Assembly: GCA_035459965.1 (NCBI GenBank) | Contig: DATHXC010000011.1 | Coordinates: 1 to 64,000 of the forward strand | Length of the DNA: 64,000 bases | Reading direction: 5' to 3' | DNA from: DATHXC01 sp035459965 | GTDB lineage: Bacteria; Pseudomonadota; Gammaproteobacteria; Burkholderiales; Methylophilaceae | Part shown: one piece after another, positions 17,813 through 26,771 of the stretch | Position numbering within the stretch: position 1 is the stretch's first letter | How the letters are laid out: every line of letters starts with the position of its first letter | Position numbers and translations under genes: made by a program | Notes under the pieces: generated by a model | What the model was told of the DNA's origin: nothing | Database searches by the model: none | What the model saw: the letters and a program-made list of their open reading frames with translations, nothing else

Positions 17813-19546
17813 ATGGCTGAACCCTTTATACCCGAACCAGTAATGTCTGAACAAAGGCGAAAATTACGCCTTGGTGAGTTGATGGTGCAACAGGGCCTGA
17901 TCAGTCAGGATCAGCTACGCATCGCGCTCATGGAGCAAGATACCAACAATATGCCGTTGGGACGCCAACTGGTGCGACTGGGTTTTGTTACCGAAATCAT
18001 GGTGCGCGACCTAGTCGCACATACCATAGGCCATGAGAGTATCGACCTCACCACCGTGATCGCAGATAGCGATGCCATGAAGCTGGTGCCGGAAGACTTT
18101 GCGCGCCGTCATCACCTCTTGCCGATTGCCTACGAAGAAGCCAGAAAATCACTGGTAGTCGCCATGGCCGATATGTTCAACGTGGTGGCGCTGGATCAGC
18201 TGCGCGCCATGCTGGGCGGGCAGATCCAGGTCAAGCCAGTATTAGCGGCTGAAGCGCAACTTGAAGAGTATATCGACCAGTTCTACGGCTATGAATTATC
18301 TGTTGATGGCATCCTGCGTGAAATCGAAACTGGTGAAATTGATTACAAAAGCTTGCAGGCCGATGGTGATGAATATACCCAGCCTATCGTGCGCCTTGTG
18401 GGTTCTTTATTGATGGATGCTGTAAAACGTAACGCTTCGGATATCCACTTTGAGCCGGAACATGCCTTTTTACGTGTGCGCTATAGAATTGACGGAGTGC
18501 TGCAACAGATCCGCAGTCTGCATAAAACTTATTGGCCTGGCATAGTAGTGCGTTTAAAAGTCATCAGTGGCATGGATATCGCCGAAACGCGTGCGCCGCA
18601 GGATGGCCGCTTGCAGATCAACTTGGGTGGACGGCCTATCGACTTCCGTGTGGCCAGCCATCCGACCATCCACGGCGAAAACATCGTACTGCGGGTGCTG
18701 GATCGAGAAAAATCCATCATGCCGCTGGAGCGCATGGGGTTGCGCCCTGAGACACTGGCAGAACTCAAGCTTATGATGACCCGTCCGGAAGGCATTGTGG
18801 TCGTCACAGGCCCTACCGGTAGCGGTAAAACCACTACGCTGTACTCATTGTTGTCATTCCAGAATACTGAAGCCGTCAATATCATGACACTGGAAGATCC
18901 GGTGGAATATCCTGTCACCATGATGCGCCAGACCTCGGTTGCTGAAGTGAACAAGGTAGATTTTGCTAACGGTATTCGCTCTATCATGCGGCAAGACCCG
19001 GATATTATTCTTGTCGGTGAAATCCGTGATTCGGATACCGCTACCATGGCCTTCCGCGCTGCCATGACAGGTCATCAGGTATTCAGCACCCTGCATACCA
19101 ATTCGGCTTTAGGCACATTCCCGCGTTTGCTGGATATCGGCATCCTGCCCGACATCATGGCGGGCAACATTATTGGGGTGGTGGCGCAGCGTCTGGTGCG
19201 CGTACTGTGCCCGCATTGTAAGGAGGCGCACACCCCCAACGATGACGAGCGTAAGCTGCTGAATGTTACCCAGAGTCAGGATGTCACTATTTATCGCCAC
19301 GTAGGTTGCAAGCGCTGCAATTACACCGGTTATCGCGGGCGTATGGCGATTATCGAGTTGCTTCGTATTGATAACGACATCGATGGCTTGGTGGCACGTC
19401 GTGCGCATATGGATGAGTTGCGCAAAATGGCGCACGAAAAAGGTTTCGTCACACTGGCCGATGATGGTGCGCGCCGTATTATTGAAGGTTACACCAGCCT
19501 TGCAGAAGTCATGCGCGTGATCGATCTCACCAGCCGCATCCGGTAG
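17813..19546 (+). CDS. mshE: Pilus assembly ATPase MshE (GspE/PilB family)
   Basis: The hexameric ATPase that powers pilus extension. The N-domain RLGELMVQQGLIS followed by LGRQLVRLGFV matches the MshEN type, which binds cyclic di-GMP in characterised MshE proteins. Walker A GPTGSGKTTT begins at residue 333, with the Asp box, Walker B IILVGEIRDSDTA and a four-cysteine zinc site (CPHC ... CKRC). I use ATG 17813 (MAEPF...); a TTG five codons upstream and an ATG ten codons downstream (MSEQ) are possible. It is followed 26 bp later by mshG. Confidence 0.92.
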   Translation: MAEPFIPEPVMSEQRRKLRLGELMVQQGLISQDQLRIALMEQDTNNMPLGRQLVRLGFVTEIMVRDLVAHTIGHESIDLTTVIADSDAMKLVPEDFARRHHLLPIAYEEARKSLVVAMADMFNVVALDQLRAMLGGQIQVKPVLAAEAQLEEYIDQFYGYELSVDGILREIETGEIDYKSLQADGDEYTQPIVRLVGSLLMDAVKRNASDIHFEPEHAFLRVRYRIDGVLQQIRSLHKTYWPGIVVRLKVISGMDIAETRAPQDGRLQINLGGRPIDFRVASHPTIHGENIVLRVLDREKSIMPLERMGLRPETLAELKLMMTRPEGIVVVTGPTGSGKTTTLYSLLSFQNTEAVNIMTLEDPVEYPVTMMRQTSVAEVNKVDFANGIRSIMRQDPDIILVGEIRDSDTATMAFRAAMTGHQVFSTLHTNSALGTFPRLLDIGILPDIMAGNIIGVVAQRLVRVLCPHCKEAHTPNDDERKLLNVTQSQDVTIYRHVGCKRCNYTGYRGRMAIIELLRIDNDIDGLVARRAHMDELRKMAHEKGFVTLADDGARRIIEGYTSLAEVMRVIDLTSRIR

Positions 19547-19572
19547 TCCAGATTACTTAAAGTCGCCCACCC

Positions 19573-20778
19573 GTGCCCATCTATAACTACAAAGCCGTTG
19601 ACCAGATAGGCCGCCCTGCCAGGGGGCAGGTAGAAGCACAAAATGAAATTGACCTGGAATTAAGATTGGAGCGCATCGGCCTAAGCCTGATTACGTTCCG
19701 GGCCACGCGCAAAAGCTCATCAGTATTCAATGGCAGGAAAGTCAGCCTGCAAGACCTCATGATGTTCTGTTTTCAGCTGGAGCAACTCACCGGTGCCGGT
19801 GTTCCCTTGCTGGAAGGCCTGACAGATTTACGCGATAGCACGCCAAACTTGCATTTCCAGAAAGTCATCGGTGCCGTGGTCTCTGATGTGGAGGGCGGCA
19901 AGATGCTGTCTCAGGCCCTGGGTGAGCATCCCAATGTATTCAGTAACGTGTTTGTCAGCCTGGTGCAGGCTGGTGAGCAAACCGGCAAGTTGCCGGAAGT
20001 ATTCGATAACCTAGCAACCACCTATAAGTGGCAGGATGAGTTAGTGTCGCAAACCAAGCGCCTGATCGCCTATCCGTTGTTCGTGCTGGTGGTGGTACTG
20101 GGTGCGATTACTTTCCTGATGATTTATCTGGTGCCGCAGATGGTGTCATTTTTGCGCAATATGGGGCAGGAGCTGCCCATGCAGACCAAGATACTGATTT
20201 TTATCTCCAACGCTTTCGTTAATTACTGGTGGCTGATTTTTTCTGCACCGGTGATCGCTATCGTGGTGGGGGCCATTGTCATCAAGCAAAGCCCGGCTGC
20301 ACGATATAAGTTTGATTACATTAAACTGCATCTGCCTGTGACCGGCGACATTCTGCAAAAAATCATCCTGGCCCGGTTTGCGCGCTATTTTGCGTTGATG
20401 TACCAGACGGGGATACCCATACTCGATGCCATTAAAACTTGCGAGGATATCGTATCCAATCAAGTGGTAGCAGACGCATTAAGCCGTGCCCAGCACCAAA
20501 TTAATGCAGGTGATAGCATGAGTGAAAGCTTCCGCAACGCGGGCCTGTTTCCGCCGCTGGTGGTGCGCATGATCCGGGTCGGTGAAAGCACAGGCGCGCT
20601 GGATAAATCACTGCTCAAGATCAGTTATTTTTATGACCGTGATGTAAACGACTCGATTGAGCACATGCTTAAATTGATAGAGCCTGCACTCACTGTGATA
20701 TTGGGTGCGATTTTGGCCTTTATCATGTTCTCCGTGCTAGGCCCAGTGTACGATTCGTTCAGTAAACTTAAACTTTAA
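19573..20778 (+). CDS. mshG: Inner-membrane platform protein MshG (GspF family)
   Basis: A 401-residue polytopic platform protein on which the ATPase turns. It starts at GTG 19573 (MPIYNYKAVD...), the family's usual opening. Two GspF domains (about 65-190 and 270-390) share the pattern LEQLTGAGVPLLEGL and YFALMYQTGIPILDAI, and each precedes a membrane segment (about 170-190, 217-240, 370-395). The GEQTGKLPE and GESTGALDKSL motifs are typical. It pairs with mshE just upstream. Confidence 0.93.
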   Translation: MPIYNYKAVDQIGRPARGQVEAQNEIDLELRLERIGLSLITFRATRKSSSVFNGRKVSLQDLMMFCFQLEQLTGAGVPLLEGLTDLRDSTPNLHFQKVIGAVVSDVEGGKMLSQALGEHPNVFSNVFVSLVQAGEQTGKLPEVFDNLATTYKWQDELVSQTKRLIAYPLFVLVVVLGAITFLMIYLVPQMVSFLRNMGQELPMQTKILIFISNAFVNYWWLIFSAPVIAIVVGAIVIKQSPAARYKFDYIKLHLPVTGDILQKIILARFARYFALMYQTGIPILDAIKTCEDIVSNQVVADALSRAQHQINAGDSMSESFRNAGLFPPLVVRMIRVGESTGALDKSLLKISYFYDRDVNDSIEHMLKLIEPALTVILGAILAFIMFSVLGPVYDSFSKLKL

Positions 20779-20807
20779 AGTCAGGCAAAAGACAGTTTTT
20801 ATATACC

Positions 20808-22412
20808 ATGGCGATGTTTGAAAAAATCATACTGTGTGCCACCAGCTACCAGCTTACCGCCGGGATCTGGCGTGCGGGCAAGCTGCACTCATACCAGGTG
20901 TATCAAAATGATGAGCAGGGTCACACAGATTTCACCCAGTTTCTGCAACAGCACAGCAAGACCAATGTTTACCTGCTGGCCGATGCCGTTGAAGAAGATT
21001 ACCGCCTGGAAAGCCTGCCCCACACCTTTGGAGGTGCGCGACGTGAGTTGGTTGAGCGTAAATTAAGCCAGCTATACCGCGGCGTAGTCTATCGCGCTGC
21101 ACACTTCATCCATAGAGAAAAAGACAAACGCAAGGATGATCTTTTTCTACTGATTTCACTTAACAATGCCGAGTTTATGCAGGGCTGGGTAGCCTGCATT
21201 GAAGCACAGCAGGCACCATTGGCTGGTGTGTATTTGTTACCGATGATGAGCGAAGTGCTGGTACAGCGCTTAAAGCTCAAGGCGACACATTTATTGCTAA
21301 GCGAACGCCTCAATTCCGGTCTGCGCCAAACCTACCTGCACAACGGGCGCCTGCGCATCAGCCGCTTGGCACCTATCCCCTCGGATATGCTTAACCGGCT
21401 GGGTTATTTCTATTTAACAGAAACTGAAAAGACCCGGCTCTATTTAATTAGCCAGCGCTTTGTTACCAGAGATACCGCCTTGCACATGGTGCTGCCAGCG
21501 CTTAATGAGAGCAGTCGGCAGATTTGCCGCGCCATTGAGCAAGAGCATGGCATTATCTGCGAAAGCGTCAATCTGGCTGAGGTTGCGCAAGACTTTAAGC
21601 TGGACGTCAAGCAGCTGGAACTCAACCCCGAGCTGTTGCATATGCATTTGTTGGCAAGCGGTAGTGCGCCAGACAATATCGCACCAGCCAGCCTCGTTAA
21701 ACATCACAAAATAAATGCACTACGCAAATCGATTAATGTGGCAACAGCGTTTGTTGTATTGGCTGGGCTGGTATTAAGCACCTTATATTTGAAGCAAAGT
21801 GTGGATGACGCCGCGGAGCTCAAGCAAACCATTACCGATACGCGTATGCAAGAGCATCGTTATAACGAAGTGGCCAAGAATTTCCCGACTACACCTATCC
21901 CGAGTGCAGAGCTGCAGGTGGCAGCAGAGCTGAATGAAGCGATCAGCAAGTATTCCAAGGCACCGAAGCGCATGATGCAGGTGGTAAGCCGTGCTCTTGA
22001 TAAAACACCGGATATCCAGGTTAACAGGCTACTATGGATGCAGACCAATAACGTCAATATACAGGACGAAGATAGGGCACAAGTCACCCCTAGTGTCTCA
22101 TCAACACCAGCTGCAAGCACTATCAGTGCTTTTGTCCCAGACCCTGCCGTGCTTTATAAAGTCGGTTTTGTGAGTGGCGAAATAAAACGATTCTCGGGCG
22201 ATTACCGTGCAGCTTTAAATCTGGTAAGCCGGTTTGCGGATACGCTCAAGGCAGACCCGGAAGTACAATTTGTAGAAGTGGTACAGGCGCCCGTGAATGT
22301 GAGTTCATACTCCAATTTACAAGGAAGTACCACAGACGAAAAGACAGCATTAACTACAGCAGCATTATTCAAGCTTAAAGTCATATTGAAACCGCAAGGG
22401 CAGCCAATATGA
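20808..22412 (+). CDS. MshI/GspL-like pilus alignment protein
   Basis: A 534-residue protein with a soluble N-terminal half (1-300), one membrane segment (about 306-323, ATAFVVLAGLVLSTLYL) and a periplasmic C-terminal half. This is the layout of GspL/PilM-PilN-type proteins that link the ATPase to the periplasmic alignment complex, and its position after mshG and before two small membrane/periplasmic genes supports that. Sequence motifs alone are weak. The stop overlaps the next gene by ATGA. Confidence 0.7.
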   Translation: MAMFEKIILCATSYQLTAGIWRAGKLHSYQVYQNDEQGHTDFTQFLQQHSKTNVYLLADAVEEDYRLESLPHTFGGARRELVERKLSQLYRGVVYRAAHFIHREKDKRKDDLFLLISLNNAEFMQGWVACIEAQQAPLAGVYLLPMMSEVLVQRLKLKATHLLLSERLNSGLRQTYLHNGRLRISRLAPIPSDMLNRLGYFYLTETEKTRLYLISQRFVTRDTALHMVLPALNESSRQICRAIEQEHGIICESVNLAEVAQDFKLDVKQLELNPELLHMHLLASGSAPDNIAPASLVKHHKINALRKSINVATAFVVLAGLVLSTLYLKQSVDDAAELKQTITDTRMQEHRYNEVAKNFPTTPIPSAELQVAAELNEAISKYSKAPKRMMQVVSRALDKTPDIQVNRLLWMQTNNVNIQDEDRAQVTPSVSSTPAASTISAFVPDPAVLYKVGFVSGEIKRFSGDYRAALNLVSRFADTLKADPEVQFVEVVQAPVNVSSYSNLQGSTTDEKTALTTAALFKLKVILKPQGQPI

Positions 22413-23029
22413 AACTCAATCAACAAGACCTGAAAATGCTGCGCACTCCACTAATCGTATTTGGGGCGGCACTTATTTTGCTGACGCTTCTGGTGAGTTA
22501 TGCCGAAAATCGCAAAAACGAGGCGGAGCAAGCATTACAAGCGCAAAAGGGCCAACTTAGCCAGGCCCGCCAGCGCTACCAGACCTCAGGCCAGGAAAAA
22601 GACCAGATTGTTAAATATCTGCCCATATACCAGCGCATGATTAAAGATGGCTTTATCGGCGAAGAACGGCGTATCGAGTGGGTGGATAGCCTGCGTAATA
22701 TTCACCAGCAGCATAAGCTGTATACCGTTAATTACAGCATCGGTATGCAGGAAGAATACAAGCCTGCGTTTACCCTCAATGTCGGCTCATTCAAACCCTA
22801 TCGGTCCGTCATGAAGCTGGAGCTGGCAATGCTGCACGAAGGCGACCTGCTGACGCTGATAGACGCGCTGGATAAAACAGAAACTGCCCCATTTATTTTG
22901 CGCCAGTGTGAAATCACCCGCCTGAGTTCAGCAAAACCAACAAACCTCACCCCCAATCTGCTCGCCGCTTGTGAGCTGGATTGGCTCACGATACGTGAGC
23001 CCCAGCTCAATGGGGTTGCCACGCCATGA
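22409..23029 (+). CDS. MshJ/PilO-like alignment protein
   Basis: A 206-residue bitopic protein with a short cytoplasmic end, one membrane helix (about 14-31), a coiled-coil (ENRKNEAEQALQAQKGQLSQ) and a small ferredoxin-like periplasmic domain, as in PilO/GspM. It overlaps both neighbours by ATGA, so the three alignment genes are translationally coupled. The assignment rests on layout and neighbours more than on residues. Confidence 0.7.
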   Translation: MKLNQQDLKMLRTPLIVFGAALILLTLLVSYAENRKNEAEQALQAQKGQLSQARQRYQTSGQEKDQIVKYLPIYQRMIKDGFIGEERRIEWVDSLRNIHQQHKLYTVNYSIGMQEEYKPAFTLNVGSFKPYRSVMKLELAMLHEGDLLTLIDALDKTETAPFILRQCEITRLSSAKPTNLTPNLLAACELDWLTIREPQLNGVATP

Positions 23030-23568
23030 GTAAATGTCTATTTAAGTTATTCGGACTTCTTGCCTGCTTGATCCTCTCCGGGCAGGTGTACGCCGTTGAG
23101 GGTCTGGGGCGTTTGTTCACCACCCCGGAAGAGCGCGCAAATCTGGATTACCTGCGCCAGACCACCAAGGCTGAGGTACTTAAGGCAAGTACAGAAGCTA
23201 GTACTGATGCAATCGTGCCGGTGGCGCCAGTGATCCCTCCCTCGGTTTCCATGCAGGGCTATGTTAAGCGTAGTGATGGTAAAAAAGGCACCGTATGGGT
23301 GAATAACCATCCGATGCAGGAAGACACTGCAAACGGCGATATAGAAGTAGGAAAACTGGGCCGCGATGGCAATCAGGTGCAACTGAAATTGCCCGCTAAT
23401 GGCAAGAACTTCAATCTTAAGGCGGGGCAAAGCTACTCATCAGAGAGTGATAGTGTCACTGAGTCGAGCCGGGCAACTACTGTCAAACCAGTCAAAGAGA
23501 GCGGTACGATAGGTGAGCCATTGAATAATCAGCCGCCTTTGAATGTGCCGAATCAATTAAATCGCTAA
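23026..23568 (+). CDS. MshK/GspB-like periplasmic protein
   Basis: A 180-residue protein with a signal peptide cut near VYA/VEG (residue 23-24), a Pro/Val-rich linker and a small domain (MQGYVKRSDGKKGTVWVNNHPM, then VQLKLPANGKNFNLKAGQ) that resembles the type II/IV secretin-side proteins MshK, PilP and GspB. It likely joins the MshI/J-like complex to the secretin. It is coupled to the preceding gene and 10 bp from the first pilin. Confidence 0.65.
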   Translation: MSKCLFKLFGLLACLILSGQVYAVEGLGRLFTTPEERANLDYLRQTTKAEVLKASTEASTDAIVPVAPVIPPSVSMQGYVKRSDGKKGTVWVNNHPMQEDTANGDIEVGKLGRDGNQVQLKLPANGKNFNLKAGQSYSSESDSVTESSRATTVKPVKESGTIGEPLNNQPPLNVPNQLNR

Positions 23569-23578
23569 TGATTGATAA

Positions 23579-25231
23579 ATGAGTGTCTTTGTAAGAAAGC
23601 AGCAAGGTGCCGTGCTCATCTTAATGATGTTCATAATAGGACTGGCTGTTGCAGCGTATACGCTCAAAGCATTTAATGCGGCCTCTCTCCAATCCCAGCA
23701 AGATGAACAGACAATGCAAGTGCTTGGGGAGGCAAAACAAGCTTTGATTGCCTGGGCAGTTAGTCATCCAATCAATCCAGGACAACTTCCTTTTCCAGAC
23801 CGCTCTACAGGTGGTGGCTATGATGGGAAGAGTGATTGTTATACTGGGACATTTCAATATAGCTTTTTGTTAGGACGCTTGCCACTTATTGGTCAATCCA
23901 ATCCTTGCATTAATCCGCATACGGGTGTCGGTGGTGATTGGCTTGATGCACAAGGTAATCGACTCTGGTATGCAGTCTCTCGCAATCTGGTACATGAGTA
24001 TCAAGCACCTTCATCCGACCCAGTGATAAATCCTAGTATTATTAACAATCCGAACTATCAATGGTTGCAGGTTCTTGATCGGAACGGCAATCTTATTTCA
24101 AACCGTGTTGCTGCAGTAATTATTTCTCCAGGTGAGCCGCTTGGCGGCCAAGATCGATCTTCATCGACTGCCGGTGCTAGCGAGTATTTGGATAGTTTTA
24201 TGATTGGTGCGGCTACATACAGTAATCGCGGATATGCAACAGATGATGAAGATTTTATTTTTGGTGAAGATGGTCGTCATCTAAGTGCAAGTGATATCAC
24301 ATTTCAGCGGCCATATTATTTCAACGATAAGCTTATATATATTACAGTTGATGAGTTAATGGAAGCACTTGAGCATCGCTCGGCATTGACTGCACGCCAA
24401 GCATTAATAAACTATAAAAATTGGACTAGTAATTACCCCCATGCGGCAATGCTTGGATCTACAAATAATCATAGTTGTATATCATCGAACTTGAAGGGAT
24501 TTTTACCAACTGAATCAAAAAATCCACTTTGCTCATGCAACTGGGGATCATCAAGATCTTGCAAATGCGCATTTACTGATGTGGATTCAATAAGTTTTAC
24601 AAAGACATCGGGCGCTGCTTTTTCTGCAAGTTATTCTGTAGGAGCTTGTACTAGATTGTCGAGCACTACCTGTTCTTGTAATGGCGCTGGTAGCTGCAGT
24701 AGCTCAACAGCTACTACAAATTTTACTTGCCTAACAGATGGATCATGTACCTCTACAGTAAATGGCAGTTACACATTTTACGGTGCATTTAATGGAGCAA
24801 CAGGTGGTTGTTCACTTAACTCATCTCCAGGTTGTCCAACGGGTAATAACAATTCTGTAAGTTGCAGCAGTACTGGTGGACTCTCTTTCCTAGGGTGTGC
24901 TGAACCGCCATTTAATTCAATAATTACTAACTCAGCATTACCAGCATGGTTTTCCAGAAACAAATGGCAAGATTATATTTATTACGATGCTTCACTTACG
25001 ATAACTGTTGGTAATAGAGCTGGCATTGAAGCGTTACTTATTAGTACAGGAGCTTCAATTATTAATGCCCCGTTTGCAGCATCTAAAAATGCTGCGCAAA
25101 CAAAACCATCTTGTAGTAGTGCAGACTATTTAGATAGCATAGAAAACGCTAACGGTGACAATGTCTATGATAGAGTTGGTGTACCTCGTAGTAGCTCATA
25201 TAACGATAAGTCATTCATCATTTCACCATGA
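23579..25231 (+). CDS. Large Cys-rich pilin-like protein lacking Glu5
   Basis: A 550-residue protein starting with a short basic leader and QQG/AVLILMMF, a prepilin-type N-terminus whose fifth mature residue is Leu, not Glu, as in PilX/GspK-type minor pilins. The N-terminal region shares the motifs ALIAWAVSH...GQLPFPD, GNRLWYAV and AAVIISPGE with the next gene, so the two are paralogous. Residues about 300-445 are Ser/Thr-rich with about 15 cysteines (for example CSCNWGSSRSCKC), suggesting a disulfide-stabilised surface or tip domain. Codon use is AT-rich compared with the upstream msh genes. The stop overlaps the next start by 4 bases. Confidence 0.72.
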   Translation: MSVFVRKQQGAVLILMMFIIGLAVAAYTLKAFNAASLQSQQDEQTMQVLGEAKQALIAWAVSHPINPGQLPFPDRSTGGGYDGKSDCYTGTFQYSFLLGRLPLIGQSNPCINPHTGVGGDWLDAQGNRLWYAVSRNLVHEYQAPSSDPVINPSIINNPNYQWLQVLDRNGNLISNRVAAVIISPGEPLGGQDRSSSTAGASEYLDSFMIGAATYSNRGYATDDEDFIFGEDGRHLSASDITFQRPYYFNDKLIYITVDELMEALEHRSALTARQALINYKNWTSNYPHAAMLGSTNNHSCISSNLKGFLPTESKNPLCSCNWGSSRSCKCAFTDVDSISFTKTSGAAFSASYSVGACTRLSSTTCSCNGAGSCSSSTATTNFTCLTDGSCTSTVNGSYTFYGAFNGATGGCSLNSSPGCPTGNNNSVSCSSTGGLSFLGCAEPPFNSIITNSALPAWFSRNKWQDYIYYDASLTITVGNRAGIEALLISTGASIINAPFAASKNAAQTKPSCSSADYLDSIENANGDNVYDRVGVPRSSSYNDKSFIISP

Positions 25232-25965
25232 AAATAACCCAGTATAAAAAAATAAAAGGTTTTAGTTTGGTAGAAATGGCTATTGTTTTAGTCATTTTAG
25301 GGTTTGTATTGGCTGCACTTTTATTACCTTTGCAGGCTCAGAGAGAGCAACTCTTTCAATCTCAAACAGAAAATACATTGGAAATTGCTAGGAAAGCTTT
25401 ATTAGGCTATGCACAATCACAGGGTCGGTTACCTTGCCCCGCAACTGCGGCGAGTAATGGTTTACAAGATCCATTGGCGGGTGGGGCATGTACAGTGACG
25501 GTTGGGTTTCTTCCAGCAGTTACACTGGGAATTCAGCCAGTTGATATTCAAGGGTTTGCTTTAGATGCTTGGAATAATCGGATTCGGTATGCTGTTACTC
25601 AAGTAAATACGCCAGCTATTTTACCAGCCACCCCAGATTTCACTACAGCCAATAAAGCCAGTAATGTAGGTATAACGAATTTGAGTCCAGATCTTCAAGT
25701 ATGTAGTGATGCGGCTAATTGCTCAGTGGCTAGTTATCTAGTTAATAATGCTGTTGCGGTGATTTTTTCAACCGGCAGGAATTTCTCGCAAACTGCTGGT
25801 ATAGATGAAACATCAAATTTGTTGGCTTCGCCGCCAAATCCGAGATTTTTCAGTCGTACCCCAACGGCATCAACTGCAGCAGAAGGTGAGTTCGATGATA
25901 TCGTGACTTGGATTTCGCCATTTGTTTTATATAACGCTATGCTCCAAGCTGGACAGTTACACTAA
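25228..25965 (+). CDS. Type IV prepilin-like protein (MshO-like)
   Basis: A 245-residue prepilin with the canonical site G11/FSLVEM (Glu5 present) and a hydrophobic helix up to residue 40. The globular part has ALLGYAQSQGRLPCPA, WNNRIRYAVTQV and AVIFSTGRNF, matching the preceding larger pilin. The size fits a minor pilin. No prepilin peptidase or small major pilin (MshA) gene is in the window. It is AT-rich and overlaps the preceding gene by ATGA. Confidence 0.8.
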   Translation: MKITQYKKIKGFSLVEMAIVLVILGFVLAALLLPLQAQREQLFQSQTENTLEIARKALLGYAQSQGRLPCPATAASNGLQDPLAGGACTVTVGFLPAVTLGIQPVDIQGFALDAWNNRIRYAVTQVNTPAILPATPDFTTANKASNVGITNLSPDLQVCSDAANCSVASYLVNNAVAVIFSTGRNFSQTAGIDETSNLLASPPNPRFFSRTPTASTAAEGEFDDIVTWISPFVLYNAMLQAGQLH

Positions 25966-25979
25966 TAAACACGGCTTTC

Positions 25980-26726
25980 ATGAACGACAATCAACTCCTG
26001 CGGTATAGCCGTCATATTCTCCTCCCGCAAGTCAGTTACGAAGGCCAGGAAAAGCTCGTCAATAGTCATGCCCTGATTGTTGGAGCTGGTGGCTTGGGTT
26101 CGCCAGTGGCTTTATATATGGCTGCTGGCGGTGTAGGTACGCTGACAATTTGTGATTTTGATGACGTTGATCTGACCAATTTGCAGCGGCAGATTATTCA
26201 CACTACGCAATCTGTTGGTATCAACAAGGCAGCCTCGGCACAGCAGGCATTGCATGCCATCAACGCAGAAGTCGTTGTAAATACAATTCAGAAAAAATCT
26301 ACTGAAGAAGCTTTTGAAAAGCTAGCAGCAGAAGCTGATGTCATTATTGATTGCTCTGACAACTTTGCTACACGCTATGCCCTTAACCGCATATGTGTGA
26401 AGTTAGGAAAACCGTTGGTTTCTGGCGCTGCTATTGGATTTGAAGCACAGGTAACGGTGTTTGATATGCGCAATGCCGCCAGCCCTTGTTACCATTGCCT
26501 CTTTCCTGATATGGGCGATGAAGAAGCCTTACGCTGTGCTGAAAATGGGGTATTTGCGCCGCTAGTCGGAATTATCGGCGCTACTCAGGCGGCTGAGGCC
26601 ATGAAGTTGCTGATGGGCATAGGTGAAAGCCTGCAAGGGCGCCTGCTGTTGTTGGACGCACTTAGTATGGAATGGCGAACCATTAAGCTCAACAAGGATC
26701 CCGCTTGTAAGATTTGTGGGGCCTAG
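25980..26726 (+). CDS. moeB: MoeB/ThiF/HesA-family adenylyltransferase
   Basis: These E1-like enzymes adenylate the C-terminal glycine of MoaD or ThiS before sulfur transfer. The 248-residue protein has the nucleotide-binding GAGGLGSPVALYMAAGGVG, DDVDLTNLQRQ, the DCSDNFATRY segment and two CxxC pairs for zinc (CYHC and CKIC at the C-terminus). Sequence alone cannot separate MoeB from ThiF. It starts 14 bp after the pilin stop, so it is probably carried on the pilus transcript. Confidence 0.88.
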   Translation: MNDNQLLRYSRHILLPQVSYEGQEKLVNSHALIVGAGGLGSPVALYMAAGGVGTLTICDFDDVDLTNLQRQIIHTTQSVGINKAASAQQALHAINAEVVVNTIQKKSTEEAFEKLAAEADVIIDCSDNFATRYALNRICVKLGKPLVSGAAIGFEAQVTVFDMRNAASPCYHCLFPDMGDEEALRCAENGVFAPLVGIIGATQAAEAMKLLMGIGESLQGRLLLLDALSMEWRTIKLNKDPACKICGA

Positions 26727-26730
26727 TTTT

Positions 26731-26759
26731 TACTCCTCCCCCTAAATGGCGAAGGAGTA
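26731..26759. terminator. Weak hairpin between convergent moeB and qmcA
   Basis: TACTCCT (26731-26737) pairs with AGGAGTA (26753-26759) around a 15-base loop. It lies between convergent stops but lacks a strong T run, so termination is only suggested. Confidence 0.35.
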
Positions 26760-26771
26760 ATTAAAAACCTC

